Assembly (NCBI GenBank): GCA_044235645.1
Contig: JBIIHQ010000004.1
Span: 62,001-126,000, forward strand
DNA length: 64,000 nucleotides
Direction of reading: 5' to 3'
Origin: OMIW01 sp044235645
GTDB taxonomy: Bacteria > Bdellovibrionota_C > UBA2361 > OMIW01
Below the pieces are notes generated by a model, which did no database searches, was not told the DNA's origin, and was given only the letters and a program-made list of their open reading frames with translations. Position numbers and translations under genes: made by a program. Positions 8,292-15,967 of this stretch are shown piece after piece (position 1 is the stretch's first letter; each line of letters starts with the position of its first letter).

Positions 8292-9104
8292 TCACACGTG
8301 GTGAGTAAGGAAGCACCTAAACCTGCCGCGTATTCTCCGAGGCTTGGGAAGCTCGCGCCGTAGACACTTGACTGCGCGGTTCCAATCCTTGGACTTATTC
8401 CAGAAACGAACTAGGTCGGTGCCGGTTGACCCGAAACCGATCCCAGCCGGTTCCTCGGGAGGGGCGGTTCCCACAATTTGAATGAACGACTCGACTGGCG
8501 AGATGAGGCTCTCCACCTGGAAGGCCCACCGATAGAGGTCAGCTTCTCTCAGGCGGCGATCCCGACCTTGACGAAAGACCTCCGACCAGGTCGATTCTGT
8601 TGAATACCCATCCTTGAACACTCTCGCCTGATCACTCAGACTCTGTAACCGGCGGGAAGCTTCGTTGAGTTGAAGCAACAAATCCCGAGGCCCCTCCCAT
8701 CTAGAGATGGCCTCCTGCACATCTGAGATGCGCTCCAAGGCACCGCGTCGATACCGATTGGAATCGACGAACTCCATCCAATCCGAGTAGAGTGCGGATG
8801 AGACCAACCTCCTCTCGGACAATTTTTTTCCGAGTTGCCCAATGCCCAAGAGGATAATCCCGGACGGGGTAGTCCTAAGCGGGGGAGGATTACCGTTGTC
8901 TAAGGAAGATATCCAGGCAATGAGCTCCCAAACAGCTCCTGCGATGAAGTGAAGACCGCCCAACCCCGGGGATGCCAGAGCGAGTTGCCAGGAGACTATT
9001 AGCCCCACAATCCACATGAGGAGCACGGAACCGAACTGGTTGATCCCATCCCACTCACCGAAGTCGGAAGCCACTCTTTCCCGAGCGGAAAGACCTAAGT
9101 TCAT
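8292..9104 (-). CDS. Hypothetical membrane protein next to a muramidase gene
   Basis: A 270-residue protein not recognised. One or two hydrophobic segments lie near residues 25-65 (LLMWIVGLIVSWQLALA and the following Gly/Ala-rich helix) and a short one near 82-90. The remainder is soluble, Arg- and Trp-rich and probably helical (LQLNEASRRLQSLSDQ), ending in a very basic tail. It lies 140 bases downstream of the pesticin-like muramidase on the same strand. An immunity, delivery or anchoring role is conceivable but rests only on position. Confidence 0.55.
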   Translation of the reverse strand: MNLGLSARERVASDFGEWDGINQFGSVLLMWIVGLIVSWQLALASPGLGGLHFIAGAVWELIAWISSLDNGNPPPLRTTPSGIILLGIGQLGKKLSERRLVSSALYSDWMEFVDSNRYRRGALERISDVQEAISRWEGPRDLLLQLNEASRRLQSLSDQARVFKDGYSTESTWSEVFRQGRDRRLREADLYRWAFQVESLISPVESFIQIVGTAPPEEPAGIGFGSTGTDLVRFWNKSKDWNRAVKCLRRELPKPRRIRGRFRCFLTHHV

Positions 9105-9244
9105 GTTTTAAAAAACCTACGCCTCCAATCTCAATCGGGTTACTCCTGAAAAGCAACTGATGTCTCAAAGACAAGGCTCGACAAACTGGACTCTGCCTCC
9201 CGAACCAACAGGAATGGCACCATTCTCAAAAGAACCAAGCTGCG

Positions 9245-9868
9245 TCAGGCGATAGGTTGAAGCAGTCGGCCCCTCACCGAGCTAAAAATCTCTTGGCGGG
9301 ATAAAAATCGGGCGTAGGGCACGTCGGCCCAAAGGGTTCGATTTTGCATTATTCTGGCAAGAGAAGAGACGTCGTTCAGGGCCACGGCGCGTTGTATAAA
9401 TCGGCGCGTAAGAGTTGTGTAGTCTCCTCGGTAGCGAAGATCAATCAGAAGCTCCTTGATACGAAGATCGAGGGTTGACCAGTTAGTACGACCATATATC
9501 CGTGCAACATCTTCTTTCAGACAGATACGCTGAACATCAGCTGCGGCCTCAGCATAAGCGAGAGCGAATAATCGGTCCGATTGCTCAACAGTCAGGTGAG
9601 GGAGAGCATTCTGAGCGAGGAAACTCCGGGCTGATAAACCCCGAAGGCCGACGGCTGGAAGATACCGTCTCGTCACATCCCACGGTATTCCGGCAAGACG
9701 AAATGTCCTCGAAACCTGAGCACTTTTTTTGAACCCCAAATCGTACCCAAGACCGACCGTGACCCCCGAAGACATCGTCGGCTGGTGGGGCGCAAGAACG
9801 AAAAAAGGAGAGGTAGAATCATAAGAACCTTCACTCCGATAGGTGACACTTTGAGAAAGCGGGACCAT
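9245..9868 (-). CDS. Pesticin-type / phage-lysozyme-like muramidase
   Basis: A 207-residue protein matching the pesticin C-terminal (T4-lysozyme-like) muramidase domain. E13 in RSEGSY, T37 and D43 in TVGLGYDLG have almost the same spacing as the catalytic E178, T201 and D207 of pesticin. The fold cleaves peptidoglycan between MurNAc and GlcNAc. No signal peptide is visible and no receptor or translocation domain is present, so it is either a bare enzymatic module (phage-type endolysin or effector) or depends on another system for export. GGAGGA lies ideally before the ATG. It sits between an unknown membrane protein and an IS3 element, in an accessory stretch. Confidence 0.72.
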   Translation of the reverse strand: MVPLSQSVTYRSEGSYDSTSPFFVLAPHQPTMSSGVTVGLGYDLGFKKSAQVSRTFRLAGIPWDVTRRYLPAVGLRGLSARSFLAQNALPHLTVEQSDRLFALAYAEAAADVQRICLKEDVARIYGRTNWSTLDLRIKELLIDLRYRGDYTTLTRRFIQRAVALNDVSSLARIMQNRTLWADVPYARFLSRQEIFSSVRGRLLQPIA

Positions 9869-9970
9869 ATTCCTCCAACTCTGAATAGACCGTTTTGAGG
9901 ATTATCGGATTTTTCAAAACCAAGTTGCTGAATATCCAATTGAGATAATCCGGACCCAGAGAGCTCTTTC

Positions 9971-10052
9971 GCTCAGAGACGCAGAGGTTGGGAATTAAGA
10001 GGCTCGGGTAATCGCTAATATAGATATATTCAGGACCTCTACGTCTCTGAGC
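9971..10052. repeat. 17-bp inverted repeat beside the IS
   Basis: The arm GCTCAGAGACGCAGAGG (9971-9987) recurs inverted at 10036-10052 with one mismatch, separated by 48 bases. It lies about 70 bases from the left end of the IS3-family element, between it and the muramidase gene. It could be a remnant of another element's ends, a large stem-loop, or a recombination site. Confidence 0.55.
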
Positions 10053-10119
10053 AACGGAGGCGAGGCCCTACATGCACCCTTTAGGTGACTGATTACTCCC
10101 TTAATTGCGGGGACTGGTG

Positions 10120-11390
10120 TGACCCCATTTTTTCAGACACCTCTCTATAAAATTAAACGGTAGCAGTACTAGTCATCGACTACGAATATCAGCTCGAGTC
10201 AACCAGCGCTCTTGGAGGGCCACCCCGAGGTGGGGTCTGGGGAGGAGACTCACAACCGGTGGATATCCTGGTAATAGTCGGCAGTGCTTGTTGAATCCTC
10301 GCCTCCCACTGCTCACGAAATGCCCGCGGTGACATCTTAAGACGATTCTTAATCCGGACCGCTGAGAAGTACGCCAGGTGGAGGTATATCGCTTCAACAA
10401 GCTCTTCAAGGGTATCGAATCGCTCGAAATCGCCGAACTCGACCTTGAAACGACCGAAGAACGATTCCTGTGCCCCGTTCCGCCACGGCGAACTCTTTGG
10501 GCTCATGGAAATTCTCGTCCCGTTCTTAATCAGCCAACCAGCGACTGTTTCAGAATCGAACTCGCTTCCCTGATCGCTATGAAACCAGCGCGGAAGAGTC
10601 TCTTCTCTCTGGCGTGCTCGTTGGATGACAGTCAGAATAAACGAGGCGTCATGGCGAAGGGATATGTTGGACCCCAGTACCTCTCCCGTGAATCCATCAA
10701 GCACGGTTGCAAGATAGATAAACCGCCCCTGAAACCGAATAAACGTGAAGTCCGATATCCAGACCTCGTTCGGTACGCACGGGCAGAGACGGGAGAGAGT
10801 ATCGGGGCACTCACGGGCAGACTTGCCAAGATCTGCCTCTTTCTTCGGCATTTTCGCTCGACGGAGCGGCTTGAGGTGATACTTTTGCATCACCCTCTGG
10901 ACTCGCTTGTGGTTGACACCTCATGCGATCGCCATCCGTCGGTAGCCATAGCCCGGATGTACCTTCATCAGGGCTTCAATCTCACGCCGAAGCTCATCAT
11001 CCTGGCACGGAAGTTTCCTCGGATAGTACAGGCTGCTCCGCGAGACCCCTAACTCCCGGGCGGCTTGGGGTTTATTACTGCTTGCGCTGGCCACGGCTAC
11101 CTTTTTTTTCCCGTGAGCTCTCGTACACCAGCTGTCCTACCAAACGGTACAGCGCCTCGTTTTCACGATGCAATCGGCTCAGCGTGAGAACGTCACTACT
11201 TGCCGTCACCTCCCGCTTCAACTAGGTCCGAATCGTCATTTCATTGAGCCCGAAGCTCGCAGCTACCTCTCGGACCTTGCCCCCAGACCGAACCTTGCCG
11301 AGTACCTCTTCCTTAAATGCCTTGTCGTATCGCTTTGCCATAGTTACTTCCTATCAGTTTGAACAGGAAGTGTCTAAATTTTGGGGGTCA
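10120..11390 (-). mobile_element. Decayed IS3-family insertion sequence
   Basis: About 1.27 kb bounded by imperfect inverted ends: TGACCCCATTTTTTCAGACAC at the left and the reverse complement of TGACCCCCAAAATTTAGACAC at the right. It encodes an OrfA (HTH) and OrfB (DDE integrase) in the arrangement of IS3-type elements, reading leftward. I see no target-site duplication. Coding disruptions inside show that it no longer encodes a full transposase. Confidence 0.85.
10189..11341 (-). pseudogene. IS3-family transposase OrfAB, disrupted
   Basis: OrfA starts at 11341 (good GGAAG site; MAKRYDKAFKEEVL) with the IS3 helix-turn-helix, but has an in-frame TAG after EMTIRT near 11223. OrfA and OrfB are joined at a run of eight A (T at 11102-11109), where loss of one A would put them in one frame. 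OrfB begins in the frame reading SRSSLYYPRK and is broken by a TGA at 10921-10923. Its remaining 234 residues keep the rve core with all three acidic residues: D in WISDFT, D in HSDQGSEF and E in GAQESFFGRFK. With two nonsense codons it should not transpose by itself. Confidence 0.85.
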
Positions 11391-11660
11391 TATCAAGTCG
11401 CAGCGGCTTATGACCGCTGGATAGCGAAAGCCCAAGGCGACGAATGGGAGGCGTTTAGGCAAAAACTCAACGGTCCCGGTTTATACCGTGGCCAAGGAGT
11501 ATGTCCGAAAGACCCCATGCTCGCCGCTCGCCTCTTTTCGGGAGCTGCCTCCTCCAATCTCGATTTGGAGCAATTTCAGTGTCCACCCAATTGGGTCATC
11601 TGGAATAGGGACGGTGGCATCGACTCCGTTTTCCACACGGAGAGCGCTCTCCAACACTAG
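11391..11660 (+). pseudogene. Possible gene fragment right of the IS
   Basis: An open frame with a protein-like composition (AAYDRWIAKAQGDEWEAF, then PPNWVIWNRDGG) runs from the right end of the IS to a stop at 11660. Its N-terminal codons lie inside the IS end, so it has no start of its own. The left flank of the IS does not continue the frame. I do not recognise the family, and an overlapping minus-strand frame (11481-11795) cannot be excluded. Confidence 0.3.
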
Positions 11661-11791
11661 CAAGCCTGGGGCATGCCGGTTTTCGCTGATCTCGAGTCTG
11701 CACTCGAGGCTCTGGGTTTCTAACCCCGGTTCCCACCCCCTGCTCCCGCTTCGGCCGGACCAGGGGGTTACCTTTTTCCCCTTTCTCCCCA

Positions 11792-11974
11792 TCACCCCTT
11801 CAAATGCACATTCATCTCATCCACCAATGACGGCTGCTTTTTTTCCAGATCCACTATAGCGACCCCAAGCCCTGTCACAATCGCCCGAATAGCATCCTCC
11901 TGCGCACCCTTACCGGTGATCGAAAGATGAGTGCCCACATGATTGATGACACACTCTTCCAGACCTAGTCGCAA
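11792..11974 (-). pseudogene. Fragment resembling an ABC ATPase C-terminal tail
   Basis: About 60 residues ending IVTGLGVAIVDLEKKQPSL followed by a short tail. The shape (a small beta/alpha unit, then PSL and a final hydrophobic turn ending in G) resembles the C-terminal DUF4162-like tail of drug-export ABC ATPases. A TAA stop in frame just upstream and the absence of any ATPase domain suggest a remnant. It lies just downstream of the MacB-like permease. A small independent gene is the alternative. Confidence 0.35.
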
Positions 11975-12077
11975 CGCATTGGCGGCTTCGCCTTATTGCC
12001 CTTCTCACTTCAAAAAATACGTCACGCTGCACAAGTCTTTGCAGACAGCCTCGAGTGGGGAAAAAGGTATCTCTGAG

Positions 12078-13286
12078 CTATTCATGACGGAGTGCTTCGA
12101 GTGGCTCTATCCGAGCAGCGCGAATGGCGGGAAGCACTCCGAATACAACCCCGATGAGGAGTGATGTCCCGAATGCTGGGGCAATGATCCACCATGGGGG
12201 GGTTAGATCGAACCGTTTAAAGAAGGATGAGACCCCCCATCCGACCCCAGAGGCGAGGGCGACACCAACGCATCCCCCTAGCACCGAAAGCATGACCGCT
12301 TCGAGGAGAAACTGACCCACAATATCTCGTTTGGTTGCCCCCACTGCGCGCCTGAGGCCGATCTCGGCGATTCGCTCAGTGACGGTGACGAACATGATGT
12401 TCATGATGCCGATGCCACCAACAAGCATTGAGATCGCAGCAATTCCCCCGAGCACGTACGTCAGCATTGACAGAATATTTTCGATACTTGCCATCAGCGC
12501 TCCCTGCGTTATGACGGTGAAATCATCTTCGCCGTTGTTGCGCTCCTTGAGGATGTCGGAAATCTCAGCGACTGCGTCATCAACGCTTGAGCGGGTGCGA
12601 GCGGTGGCACGGATTCCAAAAAGTCGATCAGTGTTAAAGAGACGAAGCGCGGCTCGAGTCGGAACGAGAATAAGGTTGTCAACGTCGAGTCCCACCTTGT
12701 GACCGGTAGCACCAAGGATGCCGATGACCCGATATCGGTGTTCGTTGACCCCAATAACGCGGCCGACGGCATAGTCGTCACCGAACAGGCTATCTGCGAC
12801 TTTTTTCCCGATGACAGCAACCCGTCGGCCAAAGTCATCCTCCTCACGAGAGAAGTAACCTCCGTATTTAATCTCAAGCGTTATTATCTTAAGAAATTGC
12901 TCATTTGCGCCAAACACCATAGCGTTGTGGGCCGCATCAAGATGGGATATCACGGCATTACCGATGACGACTCCCGAGACCGCGTTTATATTGATGGCGC
13001 GTCGCTCGATGGCGCGAATATCTTCGAGCGTCATCCGGTTGTTACTCAGTGCGATCGGGGGACCAAAGTGCGAGCGTCGGTCGCTCTTGCCCGGTTGGAT
13101 AATAATTAGGTTACTCCCGAGTGATTCAAATTCGTTCATGACGAATTTCCGCACCCCATTCCCGATTGACACAAGCATGATGACAGCAGCCACCCCGATG
13201 ATAAGTCCCAGCATCGTGAGGGCGGTACGAGAGCGATTAGCAAGAAGTGCGGATAAGGAGATTCTGGTCGTTTCTCGCAGTTTCAT
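12078..13286 (-). CDS. MacB/FtsX-type ABC transporter permease
   Basis: A 402-residue inner-membrane permease. It has an N-terminal helix (LTMLGLIIGVAAVIMLVSIG), a periplasmic MacB_PCD domain (about residues 45-245) and three C-terminal helices carrying the FtsX signature around GGIGIMNIMFVTVTERIAEIG and RRAVGATKRDI. It works with the ATPase encoded 29 bases upstream and the lipoprotein adaptor before that, as in YknXYZ/MacAB-type exporters with ATPase and permease on separate chains. GAGGAGGAACG precedes the ATG. Its 3' 245 bases are duplicated in broken form at 4570-4812. Confidence 0.92.
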   Translation of the reverse strand: MKLRETTRISLSALLANRSRTALTMLGLIIGVAAVIMLVSIGNGVRKFVMNEFESLGSNLIIIQPGKSDRRSHFGPPIALSNNRMTLEDIRAIERRAININAVSGVVIGNAVISHLDAAHNAMVFGANEQFLKIITLEIKYGGYFSREEDDFGRRVAVIGKKVADSLFGDDYAVGRVIGVNEHRYRVIGILGATGHKVGLDVDNLILVPTRAALRLFNTDRLFGIRATARTRSSVDDAVAEISDILKERNNGEDDFTVITQGALMASIENILSMLTYVLGGIAAISMLVGGIGIMNIMFVTVTERIAEIGLRRAVGATKRDIVGQFLLEAVMLSVLGGCVGVALASGVGWGVSSFFKRFDLTPPWWIIAPAFGTSLLIGVVFGVLPAIRAARIEPLEALRHE

Positions 13287-13315
13287 CGTTCCTCCTCACT
13301 TATCTCTCCGTCCCT

Positions 13316-13993
13316 TTACGCCTCTTCACTTGCTACCCCATCTTGCACCCTGATGCGTCGTTCCGCTCGGGCTGCGATCTGAGGATCGTGAGTGACAAGG
13401 ACGATGGTAACTCCGCTGGTGTGCAGTTCCTGAAAAAGCGAAAGGATACCCGCGCCCGTTTTTGAGTCGAGATTGCCCGTGGGTTCATCAGCGAACACGA
13501 TCGAGGGATTATTGACGAGCGCTCGAGCGATCGCGACCCGTTGTCGCTGCCCCCCTGAGAGCTCGTTGGGACGATGGTTCATGCGATCCTGAAGACCTAC
13601 CCGTCTGAGACATCCCTCAGCCGCTTCTCGGGCGACCTGCGAGTTAATGCCGGGCGAATAGACAAGGGGGAGCATCACGTTACGGAGAGAGTCTTCTCGG
13701 GGAAGAAGGTGAAATCCCTGAAATACAAATCCTATCCGTCTATTTCTGACCTTTGCGCGCTCGACATCGGTGAGATTGTCCACGCGGGCACCACCGAGCA
13801 AGTAGGAACCGGACGATGGTTTGTCGAGAAGTCCGAGAATATACATCAGGGTTGATTTTCCGGAACCTGAGGGCCCGATTATTGAGATAAACTCCCCCGT
13901 CTCAACCGAGAGAGAGACTGAGCGGAGGGCGTGAATTGTTTCCTCCCCTCGAGTGAATGTCTTGCAGAGGGCTTGGGTCTCTATGAGAGCCAC
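13316..13993 (-). CDS. MacB/LolD-type ABC transporter ATP-binding protein
   Basis: A 225-residue ATPase with Walker A GPSGSGKS (about residues 40-47), signature LSGGQRQRVAIARAL (about 143-157) and Walker B VFADEPTGNLDS (about 164-175), the set typical of the MacB/LolD branch. It drives the adjacent FtsX-type permease. Its start overlaps the adaptor gene by 13 bases, which indicates translational coupling. Confidence 0.93.
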   Translation of the reverse strand: MALIETQALCKTFTRGEETIHALRSVSLSVETGEFISIIGPSGSGKSTLMYILGLLDKPSSGSYLLGGARVDNLTDVERAKVRNRRIGFVFQGFHLLPREDSLRNVMLPLVYSPGINSQVAREAAEGCLRRVGLQDRMNHRPNELSGGQRQRVAIARALVNNPSIVFADEPTGNLDSKTGAGILSLFQELHTSGVTIVLVTHDPQIAARAERRIRVQDGVASEEA

Positions 13994-15021
13994 GAGGTAT
14001 CCTCCGATTGGATCGAGACGACGAGTCCATCTGTAAGATCAGTGTCGGGAGGAGGGAATACAACGATAACCCCCTCCGAAATTCCCGAGATGACCTCCGA
14101 GCGATCGTAGCTTTGGAGGCCAAGAGTAACGGGTGTACGGATGAGCTTGCCGTCTCTGAGGGTAAATACATATCTATCATTGGCCCTGCCAAGGAGGGTG
14201 CGGGTGGGAATTGCAAGCGTTTTGGTACGTTGCTCGGCAACTACCTCAACCTCGGCCGATGCTCCCACCGGTAGCAAGCCTGCTTCGGAGGGAAGGGTAA
14301 GCTCGATCAGAGTCGTTCGATCCTGCTCTTTCTTTGTGCTGACGAAGGGAACTATCTTTCGAACAACTCCGATGAGCGGTTCCCGTTTGACCGCGAGGAT
14401 CGTCACTCGCGCTTTCATTCCCAGGGCAAGGTGGGGAAGGTCTACCTCATCGATATCGGCGGTGATATACCGCTTTTCAAGATCGACGAGTCGGAGAAGG
14501 GCCTGAGTGGTTGGCGCAGTCACCTGAGAAAGCTGGCCGATTTCAAGATTTTCCTCGGTGATAACTCCCGAGAATGGCGCGCGAATAATACTCTTCTCGT
14601 AAGCAGCTTCGGCGATGTCGAGCGCTTTAATCGCAGCTTCGAGCTCTGTCGGCGCGAGTACTTTGCGGGCAAAGAGATTACGGGTTCTATCTGCATCCCG
14701 TCGAGCGTTCTCAAGGACAGTTTTTAACTCACTGTTCTCAAGCTCGGCGAGAATCTGTCCATGAGAAACCTTATCACCGATTGCAACGTGCATCTGGGCA
14801 ACGATTCCGACCATCCCAAACGATAGCTCAGCTGCGCGCTCAGCAGTCACCGTGCCTGCATTCACGGCTGAGATAGTAGATTCAACGGATGTTTTGGTCG
14901 CTCGGGCGATAACGACGGGTACCGGTTTTGAGCAGGAGAGGAGAAATGGCCAGCTGACCAGAAGGATCAGGAGGGGACATATGGGTCGGAGGGGGGATGA
15001 GGAAACGCGAACGACAATCAT
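13981..15021 (-). CDS. MacA-like periplasmic adaptor lipoprotein
   Basis: A 346-residue membrane-fusion protein. The signal peptide ends in a lipobox (LLSC, C30), so it is probably lipid-anchored. After the beta strand VSAVNAGTVTAERAAELSF come the lipoyl half-motifs (GDKVSHGQILAELENSEL), a short coiled coil with only about two heptads per helix, the second lipoyl half (APFSGVITEENLEIGQ) and the beta-barrel domain. It would link the permease complex to an outer-membrane channel, which is not encoded nearby. Cargo unknown: macrolide, peptide or lipid export are all possible. Confidence 0.9.
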   Translation of the reverse strand: MIVVRVSSSPLRPICPLLILLVSWPFLLSCSKPVPVVIARATKTSVESTISAVNAGTVTAERAAELSFGMVGIVAQMHVAIGDKVSHGQILAELENSELKTVLENARRDADRTRNLFARKVLAPTELEAAIKALDIAEAAYEKSIIRAPFSGVITEENLEIGQLSQVTAPTTQALLRLVDLEKRYITADIDEVDLPHLALGMKARVTILAVKREPLIGVVRKIVPFVSTKKEQDRTTLIELTLPSEAGLLPVGASAEVEVVAEQRTKTLAIPTRTLLGRANDRYVFTLRDGKLIRTPVTLGLQSYDRSEVISGISEGVIVVFPPPDTDLTDGLVVSIQSEDTSWLS

Positions 15022-15178
15022 AGCAGTTTACCGTAATGGCTCATGGGGAGCATACCTCAGCAGGGCTGGGGGACACCGAGATGATGATACGCGTGCCTAC
15101 TGCAGGGCCGCATCGCTATTGTGCGACGGCTGAGGCGATTGTGCGAGGGTTGAAAGATGACAGGTGTAGCGTCCTCCC

Positions 15179-15529
15179 TTACCCGATCCGCACTTTCCGA
15201 TATCGCTCGGGCTCAAGATCTCGAATCTCAACCGTAATCTCGACCGGGCCGGGCACTATGCGACGGGATTCTTCAAGAAGTTTATCGGCGACAGTCGCGA
15301 GAAGTGGGGCAGGTCGGCCGGGCATGACGAAAAGCTGGACATTAAAAGTTCGGAGTCCTGAACCCGACTCGCCGACAATAGAAGCGGTTGCGGCAATCGC
15401 GCGTGCCTTTATATCTGTCCGACGGATCGACTCGATATTCCCCAGCATGTTCGAGAGTGCCTCGAGGCATGTGGATAGATCGATATCGTTTTCGAGCTCT
15501 CGAGAGTAGTGGATGATGAGATGGGGCAT
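15179..15529 (-). CDS. 5-carboxymethyl-2-hydroxymuconate isomerase-like tautomerase
   Basis: A 116-residue protein of the CHMI branch of the tautomerase superfamily. It begins MPHLIIHYSRELE, so removal of Met exposes the catalytic N-terminal Pro. The ending, with a DLEPERYRK-type turn, is also typical. CHMI works in homoprotocatechuate breakdown, but no other gene of that pathway is present, so the real substrate is open. It is 158 bases upstream of the exporter adaptor on the same strand and may share its transcript. Confidence 0.82.
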   Translation of the reverse strand: MPHLIIHYSRELENDIDLSTCLEALSNMLGNIESIRRTDIKARAIAATASIVGESGSGLRTFNVQLFVMPGRPAPLLATVADKLLEESRRIVPGPVEITVEIRDLEPERYRKVRIG

Positions 15530-15967
15530 GAGAATAGCGCAGAGAGGGAAAGGCCGGGATGAGCTAGTCCTAGAATAACGTCAATTATCTGCATCGATGA
15601 GTGCTTGCACAGATTCAATCGGCTTTTTTTCCGATACCTTCCTCACCTTATCTCGATTTTGTTTCGCGAGTCAAAGCCGCAAAAAGCTGGTCATATCTGC
15701 TTAGTCACGCCTATCGCGACGATGTTAATATTTATTTTAGGGCTCCCGAGTGACATTGATGACGGTACCCCCGATCGGGAGGGAAGACAATTGTCATCGA
15801 CAATGCCCTAAAAACCCGATTATCGATCGCTTTTGCCCGTTTTTCCTCGAGCTTCAGCCGAGCTACCGATGGCTAGTCACCAATCTATCGTTTACCATAC
15901 TGGGGTCGAAAGCTGCGGCTGAGATTATCTTCGGCCTGCGTTTCATCTCCACAAGGAGCTTATCTCT
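15530..15967. other. Intergenic region upstream of purL
   Basis: 438 bases between divergent genes with no convincing coding frame. It contains the palindrome GACAATTGTC (near 15785) and must hold promoters for purL and the tautomerase gene. No purine-riboswitch core was recognised. Confidence 0.4.

Noticed and set aside
10378..11052. 224-codon plus-strand frame inside the IS
   Set aside because: It is antisense to the transposase, whose protein is clearly recognisable on the minus strand with all DDE residues.
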